DNA of 47,057 nucleotides, from contig NZ_QQVY01000014.1 of the NCBI RefSeq assembly GCF_003590715.1, positions 1 to 47,057 on the forward strand. Reading direction: 5' to 3'. A program made the position numbers and the translations under genes. The first letter of the stretch is position 1, and each line of letters starts with the position of its first letter. This stretch comes from Paracoccus sp. JM45. GTDB lineage: Bacteria > Pseudomonadota > Alphaproteobacteria > Rhodobacterales > Rhodobacteraceae. Shown here one piece after another: positions 16,819-24,436 of the stretch. The notes below the pieces were generated by a model. The model was not told the DNA's origin. It did no database searches and worked only from the letters and a program-made list of their open reading frames with translations.

Positions 16819-17316
16819 ATGACACCGACTCCACGCAGCTTTTCCCATATCGGACTTTCAGTTCCGGATCTGGAAGCGGCCGTCAAATTCTATTCTGAAG
16901 TGATGGGTTTTTATACCATCATGGGTCCGACCGAAGTGACGGAAGATGACAGCGACATCGGCCAGATGTGCACCGATGTGTTCGGCCCTGGCTGGAACAG
17001 CCTGCGTATCGCGCATCTGGCATCGGCTGATCGCATCGGGTTCGAGCTGTTCGAATTCGACGGCAATCAGGCACCAGAGAATAATCTGGACTTCCGCCGC
17101 CACGGCACTTTCCATTTTGCCATTCAGGACCCCGATCTGGAAGGCCTGCTGACCCGTATCGTCGAAGCCGGTGGCAAACAACGCATGCCCGTGCGTGAAT
17201 ATTTCCCCGACGAAAAGCCCTATCGCATGGTCTATGTCGAAGACCCCTTTGGCATCGTCTTCGAAATCTACAGCCACAGCTATGAACTGACCTATTCCGC
17301 CGGCGCCTATTCCTGA
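16819..17316 (+). CDS. VOC-family protein (glyoxalase/bleomycin resistance/dioxygenase fold)
   Basis: 165 residues, one vicinal-oxygen-chelate module pair. It begins SFSHIGLSVPDLEAAVKFYSE, with H10 as probable metal ligand. Later come GFELFEFDG, GTFHFAIQDPDLEGLL and the near-C-terminal EDPFGIVFEIYSHSYE; together these His and Glu residues would make the divalent metal site. A lactoylglutathione lyase role is possible but the sequence is not a typical GloA, so I leave the reaction open. Divergent LysR control suggests that it detoxifies or processes a specific inducer. Confidence 0.82.
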   Translation: MTPTPRSFSHIGLSVPDLEAAVKFYSEVMGFYTIMGPTEVTEDDSDIGQMCTDVFGPGWNSLRIAHLASADRIGFELFEFDGNQAPENNLDFRRHGTFHFAIQDPDLEGLLTRIVEAGGKQRMPVREYFPDEKPYRMVYVEDPFGIVFEIYSHSYELTYSAGAYS

Positions 17317-17330
17317 TCCGCGCATAAGCA

Positions 17331-17356
17331 AAGGGCGGCCCTTTCGGACCGCCCTT
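17331..17356. terminator. Hairpin between convergent VOC and DUF481 genes
   Basis: AAGGGCGG (17331-17338) pairs with CCGCCCTT (17349-17356) around a ten-base loop. It lies 15 bases after the VOC stop and 32 bases after the DUF481 stop on the other strand, so it can serve both. No long T-run follows, hence moderate confidence. Confidence 0.55.
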
Positions 17357-17387
17357 CCAGAGAGACTCAGATACCCGAGGGTTGGGA

Positions 17388-18326
17388 TCAGAAGCCGTAG
17401 ACCACTGCCAGACCGAGCGAGTTGTCGGTGCGGATGGTGCGGTTTTCCTGGTATTCCGTGGTGTAGCTTGCACGGGTTGCCAGCTGCTCGGACAGGCGGA
17501 AGTTCACACCGAATTCGTTGGTGATCACGTCGTCAGCATCGCTCGAACCCAGATAGTCGGTGTCGTTCGTGATGAAGACGTTTTCGTTGAAGCGGTGGTA
17601 CAGACGCGAGGACGCGATGTAACCGACTTCGGTGTCCGACGAGTCGGAAACGGTGTTGCCGTTTTCGTCAAAGCCAGCGTACTGGGCACCGGTCTGCGAG
17701 TAACGCACACCAACGCCAGCCTGAACGCGCCAGGTGGTTTCGGGGGTGTTCAGGATGCGGTAACCAGGACCAAAGCCCAAGAATGCATCGCGGCGCAGGT
17801 CGCTGAATTCAGCGTTGAAATCTTCGTCAGTCTGCGCGCTGCTGTCACGCACGCCGTCGACCAGACCGTTCTGGCTGATACGACCCAAAGCGAATGCATA
17901 CAGGCTGTCGTTGAAGTAGTACTGCGCGTCATAGATCGCGTTGACATCTTCTTGGTCTTTGTCGCCGTTGTCGTTTTCGCCGAACTCAACCGACAGACCA
18001 ACGCTTTGTGCGAACTGGCCCTGATTGTAGTTGACGCGGCCAGCAACAGCCAGATCTTGGGTATCGCTGTTACCAGTCGCACCCGAATAGCTCAGCGACA
18101 TCGTACCGAACAGACCCTGACGACGGTCAGCAGGACCGAAACGGTCAGCGTCGACTGCGCGGTCAAAGCTATCGCTTACGTTATCTTCGATGTCGGTGAT
18201 GCCGTCATCAATTGCCGAAACGCCGGATGCATCAGCACCGGTGGCGATTTGGGTCTGCGCGAATGCCGGAGCCGACAATGCGGTCAGGATAGCGGCGGTG
18301 CCGGTCAGCAACGTAACTTTTTTCAT
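17388..18326 (-). CDS. DUF481-family outer-membrane protein
   Basis: 312 residues with a clean Sec signal peptide (MKKVTLLTGTAAILTALSAPAFAQ, cut near residue 23). The mature part opens with an acidic linker. It then has alternating beta-strand sequence (FGTMSLSYSGATGNSD, VAGRVNYNQGQFAQSV, GLGVAVVYGF-like end) and closes on Phe, as outer-membrane barrels do. This pattern fits the YdiY/DUF481 salt-stress-linked family. AGGACATGAA precedes the start. Codon choice is notably uniform (CTG, CGT, GTT), as in abundant proteins. Function in the cell is unknown. Confidence 0.8.
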   Translation of the reverse strand: MKKVTLLTGTAAILTALSAPAFAQTQIATGADASGVSAIDDGITDIEDNVSDSFDRAVDADRFGPADRRQGLFGTMSLSYSGATGNSDTQDLAVAGRVNYNQGQFAQSVGLSVEFGENDNGDKDQEDVNAIYDAQYYFNDSLYAFALGRISQNGLVDGVRDSSAQTDEDFNAEFSDLRRDAFLGFGPGYRILNTPETTWRVQAGVGVRYSQTGAQYAGFDENGNTVSDSSDTEVGYIASSRLYHRFNENVFITNDTDYLGSSDADDVITNEFGVNFRLSEQLATRASYTTEYQENRTIRTDNSLGLAVVYGF

Positions 18327-18797
18327 TTCATGTCCTCATGACCTAAGTGTAAGCGATCCGTCCCTGTTAAGGTCCGAAGCATCTCTGCTGGGATATCAAG
18401 TAACCAACTCCCCCCCTGGTTCACAGACCCGGAAATGTTTCCCGTCAGTCTCGGAAAAGTGAGAAATTGAGACCTCGACGTTTATCGGCAATAAATCGCC
18501 GAATAATCGCTGAAATATAAGGTGATGCAACCAAAGCGTGACTTATGCAAACCCCTGATGCGTTGAAGATTAACAAGGGTTAGGCAGTTAAATAGACTTA
18601 CCTTACGTTACATTCGGATTGAAACATCTGTGTTACTGCCCGCAAAGTAAGCAGTATTAAAACCACTGTAGCCGATCACAATTGTTGCACAGATGACACG
18701 GACCCTACGTGATTTAACAGATATGTCACGACTTCAGCCAGTCACCATAGAATGCATTTCTGACATATTGGTCAATAAAAACGAGCATATTTTCACG
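18327..18797. other. AT-rich intergenic region upstream of the DUF481 gene
   Basis: About 470 bases without a credible gene, clearly richer in A and T than the rest of the window. It must hold the promoter of the leftward DUF481 gene. TTGACC at about 18771-18776 (minus strand) resembles a -35 box but lacks a good -10 at the right spacing. I see only very short open frames (13 residues or fewer) without ribosome binding sites, and no tRNA. A small RNA ending at the 18798 terminator is possible but not shown. Confidence 0.5.
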
Positions 18798-18830
18798 AAA
18801 AAAGCCCGGACCATTCGGTCCGGGCTTTTT
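18798..18830. terminator. Rho-independent terminator downstream of nusB
   Basis: GCCCGGACC (18804-18812) and GGTCCGGGC (18817-18825) form a nine-bp stem with an ATTC loop. It is bordered by six A on the left and five T on the right, so it reads as a canonical intrinsic terminator on both strands. On the minus strand it closes the rib-nusB operon, 20 bases past the nusB stop. Confidence 0.9.
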
Positions 18831-18850
18831 CTGATGCGGATTTCTATTGA

Positions 18851-19342
18851 TTAGGATCCGAAGGAATCAGGCTGCAATTCGCGGGCCATGTGATCCAGAA
18901 CCGCGTTTACAAACTTGGCTTCCTTACCTTCGGCAAAGAATGCCTGTGTAAGACGCACATATTCGGTAATGACGACTTTGAAAGGTGCGCGGTTCAGCAC
19001 CAGCTCGGCACCGGCCGCGCGGAAGACTGCGCGCAGCACCGGATCGATCCGGTCAATTGGCCATTTGGCAACCAGACCGCGATCTGTTGCTTGGTCGATG
19101 CGCGACTGCCACATTACGGTGTGATCCACGATCCGTTCGAACAACTCCTCATCGGCTTCGGCGGTCGGGCCATCGCGGTCTTCGAAATCGATACGGTATT
19201 TGCGGAATTCATGCATCACGCGATCGGATGGCTGGCCTGCGGCCTCCATCTGGAACAGCGCCTGCACGGCATAAAGGCGTGCGGCACTGCTTAGCGTCCG
19301 GCGGTCGGGGCGTTTGGCGCCCTCGTGTTCGATATCGCTCAT
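18851..19342 (-). CDS. nusB: Transcription antitermination protein NusB
   Basis: RNA-binding partner of NusE (S10) in rRNA antitermination. 163 residues, all helical: SAARLYAVQALFQMEAAG near the N-terminus, then WPIDRIDPVLRAVFRAAGAELV and VVITEYVRLTQAFFAEGKEAKFVNAVLDHMAREL at the C-terminus, all family landmarks. It overlaps the ribH stop by ATGA and is the last gene before a strong terminator. Sitting behind ribH is the common arrangement in many bacteria. Confidence 0.95.
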   Translation of the reverse strand: MSDIEHEGAKRPDRRTLSSAARLYAVQALFQMEAAGQPSDRVMHEFRKYRIDFEDRDGPTAEADEELFERIVDHTVMWQSRIDQATDRGLVAKWPIDRIDPVLRAVFRAAGAELVLNRAPFKVVITEYVRLTQAFFAEGKEAKFVNAVLDHMARELQPDSFGS

Positions 19343-19884
19343 GCTTTGCCTTGCCCTTCCAACTCGCCCGCCAGGCGGATCACATCATGCGGGACGGCGG
19401 CGTCTTTGCGCGCGCCTGCCCATTTACGGGACAGCGCGATCAGATGCAGCGCCGCTGCGGCCGCGCCGCCCCCTTTGTTCTGTCCGTCCGGATCGGCACG
19501 AACCTGTGCCTGTTCGGGGTTTTCCACCGTCAGAATGCCATTCCCCACACAGACGCCCTGCAACCCCAGCAAGGTCAGCCCACGGGAACTGTCATTACAA
19601 ACGGTATCGTAATGCGTCGTTTCCCCGCGAATGACACAGCCAAGCGCGACGAAGCCGTCGAAATGACCGCTGCGATGCGCCATGCCGACCGCAGTCGGAA
19701 TTTCCAGCGCGCCAGGAACCTCGATCACGTCCAGCGTGGCACCGGCCTGCGCGGCAATCGCATGTGCGCCCGCCAGCATCCCGTCTGTGATGTCCTTATA
19801 ATAGGGCGACACAACCGCCAGAAGGCGGACGGGCTTGTCAAAATGCGGCAGTGCCAATTCGTGGTGTTGCGTGTTCGAGGCCAT
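19339..19884 (-). CDS. ribH: 6,7-dimethyl-8-ribityllumazine synthase
   Basis: Condenses the dihydroxybutanone phosphate from RibB with the ribityl-aminouracil to give lumazine. 181 residues. Motifs: VVSPYYKDITDGMLAGA, VPGALEIPTAV (substrate loop) and GCVIRGETTHYDTVCNDSSRGL with the catalytic His. A low-complexity Gly/Ala stretch NKGGGAAAAALHLI replaces the more usual GNKGAEAA text but keeps the pattern. The gap to ribB is three bases, and it overlaps nusB by four. Confidence 0.95.
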   Translation of the reverse strand: MASNTQHHELALPHFDKPVRLLAVVSPYYKDITDGMLAGAHAIAAQAGATLDVIEVPGALEIPTAVGMAHRSGHFDGFVALGCVIRGETTHYDTVCNDSSRGLTLLGLQGVCVGNGILTVENPEQAQVRADPDGQNKGGGAAAAALHLIALSRKWAGARKDAAVPHDVIRLAGELEGQGKA

Positions 19885-19887
19885 TGC

Positions 19888-21006
19888 TTAATCCTTGGGG
19901 ATAGGGCGGGTGGAATGGATGGAAAGGCCGTAGGCGTCAAGCCCAACCACCTTAACAGGTGCCGAATTGGTCAAAAGGATCAGCTGCGACAGCCCAAGTG
20001 CAGACAATATCTGCGCGCCAAGGCCGTATTGGCGCAGGGTATGGGGGCCAGCCTCGGTTGCATCGACGATTGCATGGGTCAGATCGCGGATCAGAACGAC
20101 CGCGCCACGCCCCTCATCCGCAATGGCTTTCATTGCGGCAGATAATCCACCCGAACTTTCGCGCCCCACCCCAAGAACATCATGCAGCGGGTCCAGCGCA
20201 TGCATCCGCACCAGCACCGGTTCGTCGCCCGTCACATCGCCCTTGGTCAGCACGATGTGTTCGGTGCCTTGGGTTTGATCTGCAAAAATCCGCATCATCC
20301 AGTCGCCGCCGAACGCCGAGGTCACGGCCCGTTGGCTGCGTTCCACAATCAGGTTGTCGTGGCGGCGGCGATAACGGATCAGGTCACTGATTGTGCCGAT
20401 CTTCAGCCCGTGGCGTCTGGCAAAATCGACCAGATCGGGCAGACGCGCCATGCTGCCGTCATCATTCATAATCTCGCAGATGACGCCTGAAGGGTTCAGG
20501 CCTGCCAGACGCGAAATATCGACCGCCGCCTCGGTGTGACCCGCACGGACCAGCACACCGCCATCACGTGCGCGCAAAGGAAAGACATGGCCCGGGGTGG
20601 CAATGTCTGCCGCGGCCTTGGACGGGTCGATGGCAACGCTGACCGTGCGGGCGCGGTCATGGGCGCTGATGCCGGTGGTGACGCCTTCGCGTGCTTCAAT
20701 CGAAGCCGTGAAAGCGGTTTCGTGACGGCTGGAGTTTTTGGGGCTCATCAATGTCAGACCCAAAGCGTCGATCCGTTCCGCGGTCAGGGACAAACAGATC
20801 AACCCGCGCCCGTGGGTGGCCATGAAGTTGATCGCATCGGGTGTCGCCATCTGCGCGGGGATGACCAGATCGCCCTCGTTCTCGCGTTCCTCATGGTCGA
20901 CCAGAATGAACATGCGGCCATTGCGGGCCTCTTCAATGATCTCTTCTGTGGGGGCGATCACTGCCGACAGAGTGCTCTCTACCGGGCCGGGTTGTTCGAA
21001 TTGCAT
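19888..21006 (-). CDS. ribB: 3,4-dihydroxy-2-butanone-4-phosphate synthase with degenerate GTP cyclohydrolase II-like domain (RibBX type)
   Basis: 372 residues from the ATG at 21006 (AAAGGA seven bases upstream); a longer start at 21072 would overlap ribE. Residues about 15-215 are a complete RibB domain with DHEERENEGDLVIPA (36-51), HGRGLICLSLT (65-75) and RAGHTEAAVDISRLAG (154-169). Residues about 220-372 match the fold of GTP cyclohydrolase II (EHIVLTKGD, RQYGLGAQILSALGL). The zinc-binding Cys cluster and the catalytic GSxRCDCGxQL segment are absent; the equivalent stretch reads LHDVLGVGRESSGGL. The second domain should therefore not make the pyrimidine precursor, and a separate RibA must exist elsewhere. 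Confidence 0.9.
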   Translation of the reverse strand: MQFEQPGPVESTLSAVIAPTEEIIEEARNGRMFILVDHEERENEGDLVIPAQMATPDAINFMATHGRGLICLSLTAERIDALGLTLMSPKNSSRHETAFTASIEAREGVTTGISAHDRARTVSVAIDPSKAAADIATPGHVFPLRARDGGVLVRAGHTEAAVDISRLAGLNPSGVICEIMNDDGSMARLPDLVDFARRHGLKIGTISDLIRYRRRHDNLIVERSQRAVTSAFGGDWMMRIFADQTQGTEHIVLTKGDVTGDEPVLVRMHALDPLHDVLGVGRESSGGLSAAMKAIADEGRGAVVLIRDLTHAIVDATEAGPHTLRQYGLGAQILSALGLSQLILLTNSAPVKVVGLDAYGLSIHSTRPIPKD

Positions 21007-21043
21007 CTGGCTGTCCTTTGATGACCCTGTTGTCGGGCTTGTG

Positions 21044-21637
21044 TTATCCGGCTTCGGCAAGACGCGCGACATAGCGGGCCAGCGTGTCGATTTCCAGATT
21101 CACGGCATCCCCTTCGGCGGCATGCCCCCAAGTGGTGACCTGCTGGGTGTGCGGGATCAGGTTGATGCCGAAACGGTTGCCGTTCACCTCGTTCACGGTC
21201 AGCGACGTGCCATTCAGCGCGACCGAGCCTTTGGGCGCCACGAAACGCGCCAGTTCGGGCGGTGCCTCGAATGTCAGGCGCAGGCTGTCGCCGTCATCCA
21301 CCGCCGATACGATACGCGCCACGCCATCGACATGGCCGCTGACGATATGCCCGCCCAGTTCGTCACCGACACGCAGCGCGCGTTCAAGGTTCAGACGCTT
21401 GCCGACCTGCCAGCCATTGCTGCCGATATTGGTCTTAGACAAGGTCTCGGCCGAGATATCGACGTCATACCAGTCGTCGCCCTTGGCCACGACGGTCAGG
21501 CAGACCCCGTCCGACGCAATCGACGCACCCATTTCGACCCCCGCCATGTCATAGCTGCAGCCGATCCGCGCGCGCATGTCGCCGCGCATTTCGACCGTGC
21601 GGACGACACCGATATCCGTGATGATCCCCGTAAACAT
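21044..21637 (-). CDS. ribE: Riboflavin synthase, alpha subunit
   Basis: Dismutates two lumazines to riboflavin. 197 residues made of two similar beta-barrel halves. The first starts MFTGIITDIG with GVCLTVV and GGHIVSGHVDGVARIV; the second has VALNGTSLTVNEV and the closing LIPHTQQVTTWG. The ATG at 21637 is preceded by AAGGGA six bases upstream; the TTG two codons earlier is rejected. First gene of the minus-strand run ribE-ribB-ribH-nusB. I see no FMN riboswitch upstream, only 264 bases shared with the divergent capsule genes. Confidence 0.95.
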   Translation of the reverse strand: MFTGIITDIGVVRTVEMRGDMRARIGCSYDMAGVEMGASIASDGVCLTVVAKGDDWYDVDISAETLSKTNIGSNGWQVGKRLNLERALRVGDELGGHIVSGHVDGVARIVSAVDDGDSLRLTFEAPPELARFVAPKGSVALNGTSLTVNEVNGNRFGINLIPHTQQVTTWGHAAEGDAVNLEIDTLARYVARLAEAG

Positions 21638-21901
21638 TGCCAATCCCTTTTCGTCTTTGAATTTGACCTAGGCCATCCCCCCTGCCCGATCAAGGACCAA
21701 GCAGGTGATGCGATACGGTTACCATTTGCATGATCCGCACAAAATCGCTGGATCGAAGGGCCGGTTCGTGGCATGCCCTATCGTAACGTGTCGGTGAAGA
21801 TGCGCATATTTTGTAAGTTGCCTATGTATGATTTCGCACCAACCAGTCAGACGCACCCGCGACGGCCTGCAGAAGCCGGACTGGTGAAAGGCCGGACTGT
21901 C

Positions 21902-23197
21902 ATGACAACAATGGAACCCGAACCCCGTGTTTTCCTGATGCTGCAGGGTCCACATGGTCCGTTCTTCGACCGCCTTGGCAGGCTGTTACGTTCTGCCGGG
22001 GCCGAGGTCTGGCGTTGCGGCTTCAATGCGGGCGATGAATTCTTCTGGAAAGACAAGGCACGCTTTATCCGCCACGAGGGTAATCTGACAGATTGGCCGG
22101 ACCATCTGGCAGAGGTGATCCGGCAAAAAGGCGTGACCGATATTGTCCTTTACGGCGATGTTCGCGCCATCCACGACAATGCCAGATCCCAAGCCGTAAA
22201 ATCAGGCATCCGTTTCCACGTGTTCGAAGAAGGCTATCTGCGCCCCTACTGGATCACCTATGAACGGCATGGATCCAACGGCAATTCGGCCCTTCTGGGG
22301 ATATCACTGGACCAGATGCGCGCCGTTCTTCAGGACCAGATCAACGAGGTCAGGCGCCCCCCCGCCCATTGGGGCGATATGCGACAGCATAAGTTCTATG
22401 GTGCCTTCTATCATTTCCTGATTCTTGTCGCCAACAAACGCTATCGCGCCTATCACGGGCATCGTGCCATTTCGGTCGTTCAGGAATTCCGTCTGAACCT
22501 GCGGCGCTTTATCCTGACACCCGCCTATAATGTCCGGCGCACCCTGCAGTGGCGCAAGCTGCGCCTGTCGGGCTGGCCCTATACGCTGGTGCCGATGCAG
22601 CTGGAACATGATTCCAATTTTCTGGGTCATTCGCCGTTTACCAAAAATGCACAATTCATCCAGCAAGTTGTCGCTGCATTCGCAAGATCCGCCCCGCGCC
22701 ATCACCATCTGGTTTTCAAGGCGCATCCGCTGGAAGACGGGCGGGCCGGCAATCGCACCGCAATCCATGCGGCTGCCGAAGCGGCGGGTATTCTGGATCG
22801 GGTGCATTACATCCGCGGGGGCAAGCTGGCTGAAATCCTGTCCCATGCCCGTGCGGTTGTGACAGTCAATTCGACCGCCGCGCAGCAGGCGCTGTGGCGC
22901 GGCATTCCGGTCAAGACCCTTGGCCGTGCCGTTTATGAAAAACCCGGCCTTGTGTCCGAACAGACACTGGACGACTTCCTGCAGGCACCCGATGCACCTG
23001 ATCCGCAGGCCTATCGCATCTTTCGCGATTACCTTCTGCAAACCAGTCAGGTGCCGGGCGGTTTTTACGCCAGCAGGTCGCGTGCACACGCGCTGCGGCA
23101 GGTGGCGGACATGCTGCTGTCGCCCGAAGACCCCTATGAGGCTTTGGCTATGGGGCGGATTCTGCCCCGGCAACAGCTTGCCGACCGTGACGGCTAG
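21902..23197 (+). CDS. kpsS: Capsule polysaccharide Kdo-transferase, KpsS-like
   Basis: About 431 residues. It opens with the KpsS family signature VFLMLQGPHGPFFDRLGRLL, followed by VWRCGFNAGDEFFW. Later segments typical of KpsS/KpsC transferases are FEEGYLRPYWITYERHG, LVFKAHPLEDGR, YIRGGKLAEILSHARAVVTVNSTAAQQAL and GIPVKTLGRAVYEKPGL. In group 2 capsule systems, KpsS and KpsC build the Kdo linker on lipid for capsule export. The start at ATG 21902 is chosen because the family signature begins soon after; 43 more in-frame residues upstream look non-coding. First gene of a three-gene plus-strand cassette with wza and kpsC. Confidence 0.88.
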   Translation: MTTMEPEPRVFLMLQGPHGPFFDRLGRLLRSAGAEVWRCGFNAGDEFFWKDKARFIRHEGNLTDWPDHLAEVIRQKGVTDIVLYGDVRAIHDNARSQAVKSGIRFHVFEEGYLRPYWITYERHGSNGNSALLGISLDQMRAVLQDQINEVRRPPAHWGDMRQHKFYGAFYHFLILVANKRYRAYHGHRAISVVQEFRLNLRRFILTPAYNVRRTLQWRKLRLSGWPYTLVPMQLEHDSNFLGHSPFTKNAQFIQQVVAAFARSAPRHHHLVFKAHPLEDGRAGNRTAIHAAAEAAGILDRVHYIRGGKLAEILSHARAVVTVNSTAAQQALWRGIPVKTLGRAVYEKPGLVSEQTLDDFLQAPDAPDPQAYRIFRDYLLQTSQVPGGFYASRSRAHALRQVADMLLSPEDPYEALAMGRILPRQQLADRDG

Positions 23198-23298
23198 TGC
23201 CCTAATGGTAAGATTTTGTGGCTTGCCGACCCCGGCAACGCTAGAATAGCGACAAACCGGCCGGTTAAGGCCGGAGCTGGATAACAGGAGTATACGAG

Positions 23299-24429
23299 GT
23301 GACAGGTTTGTTTCGGTTTACAGCACCGGTAAGGCTGCTGCTTATTGCATCCATAACCCTTGTTTCTGCCTGCGCCCTTCCGCGCACAGGTCCGAACAAG
23401 AACGAGATTTTCAACGGCGCCATCGAACGTGGCGGCAATACGCAGGTGATCTATGTCAATGATCACGTCACGCGCGCGGCCAATTTCGTGCCATCCTACG
23501 GTTTTTCGAACAATTTCCGGAATGCAGGTCAGGTCGGCGCCGATGATATCCGCGCAGGTGATGTTCTGGGCCTGTCAATCTGGGAAAACGTGGACGATGG
23601 TCTGTTGGCGTCCTTGGGCAGCAGTTCCACCACGCTGACCGAAATTCAGGTCGATAGCGAAGGCTATATCTTCGTTCCTTATGCCGGCCGTGTTCGCGCT
23701 GCGGGCAGCACGCCGGACCAGCTGCGCCAGACCATTACCCAGCGTCTGTCGGCCCAGACCCCCGACCCGCAGGTGACTGTCCAGCGCATGGCCGGTAACG
23801 GCGCCACCGTTTCGGTTGTCGGTCGTGTCAGTGCGCAAGGCGTTTACCCGATCGAACGTCCGACCCGCACCCTTTCGGCCATGCTGGCCCGCGCCGGTGG
23901 TGTGTCGGTCGACCCCGAGGTTGCAGTCGTCACTGTCAAACGCGGTGCGGACAGCGGCAAGGTCGCATTGACGGATCTTTATGCCAACCCGACGAATGAC
24001 ATCGCTGTCCGTCCGGGCGATCTGATCGTGGTCGAAGAAGACCAGCGCAACTTCACCGCCCTTGGCGCCCTTGGCGGCCAGACCCGCGTGCCTTTGGGCA
24101 ACGAGGTGATCAACGCAGCCGAAGCCATTGCCATGGTTGGCGGTCTGAATTCCAGCCTTGCCGACCCTACGGGCGTTTTCGTTCTGCGGGACGAACCGGA
24201 ATCTGTTGCCAGCCGTGTGTTGGGCAAGCCTGTCGTCGGTTCGCAGCGTTTTGCCTATGTGCTGGATCTGACGCGTCCGAACGGCCTGTTCCTTGCCCGC
24301 GATTTCGTCATCCGTGATGGCGACACGGTCTATGTGACCGAAGCACCCTATGTTCAGTGGCAAAAAGGCCTGTCCGCTATCACCGGAAGTGCAGCGACTG
24401 CGGATAGCCTGACATCGATTGGCGACTGA
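23299..24429 (+). CDS. wza: Outer-membrane polysaccharide export lipoprotein (Wza/KpsD-like)
   Basis: 376 residues, starting at GTG with GGAG eight bases upstream. The lipobox VSAC puts the lipidated Cys at residue 25. The polysaccharide export domain follows (about 85-165: IRAGDVLGLSIWENVD, EGYIFVPYAGRVRAAGSTPDQLRQTIT, DPQVTVQRM). Then come two SLBB-type segments (VSVVGRVSAQGVYPI and LSAMLARAGGVS; later ALGALGGQTRVPLG). It would form the channel through the outer membrane. The final export motif VIRDGDTVYVTEAPYVQWQK is also typical. Placed between kpsS and kpsC, it supplies the export step for the same capsule. Confidence 0.9.
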   Translation: MTGLFRFTAPVRLLLIASITLVSACALPRTGPNKNEIFNGAIERGGNTQVIYVNDHVTRAANFVPSYGFSNNFRNAGQVGADDIRAGDVLGLSIWENVDDGLLASLGSSSTTLTEIQVDSEGYIFVPYAGRVRAAGSTPDQLRQTITQRLSAQTPDPQVTVQRMAGNGATVSVVGRVSAQGVYPIERPTRTLSAMLARAGGVSVDPEVAVVTVKRGADSGKVALTDLYANPTNDIAVRPGDLIVVEEDQRNFTALGALGGQTRVPLGNEVINAAEAIAMVGGLNSSLADPTGVFVLRDEPESVASRVLGKPVVGSQRFAYVLDLTRPNGLFLARDFVIRDGDTVYVTEAPYVQWQKGLSAITGSAATADSLTSIGD

Positions 24430-24436
24430 TCCTTCG

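Noticed and set aside
18560..18595. TTAA-rich stretch as a CtrA box (TTAA-N7-TTAA)
   Set aside because: Only TTAA-N6-TTAG is present; in an AT-rich segment this is not convincing.
21007..21901. FMN riboswitch controlling the rib genes
   Set aside because: None of the conserved RFN-element blocks is visible upstream of ribE or ribB.
23257..23274. CCGGCC/GGCCGG hairpin between kpsS and wza
   Set aside because: Short stem, no T-run, and directly followed by the wza ribosome binding site; too weak to call a terminator.
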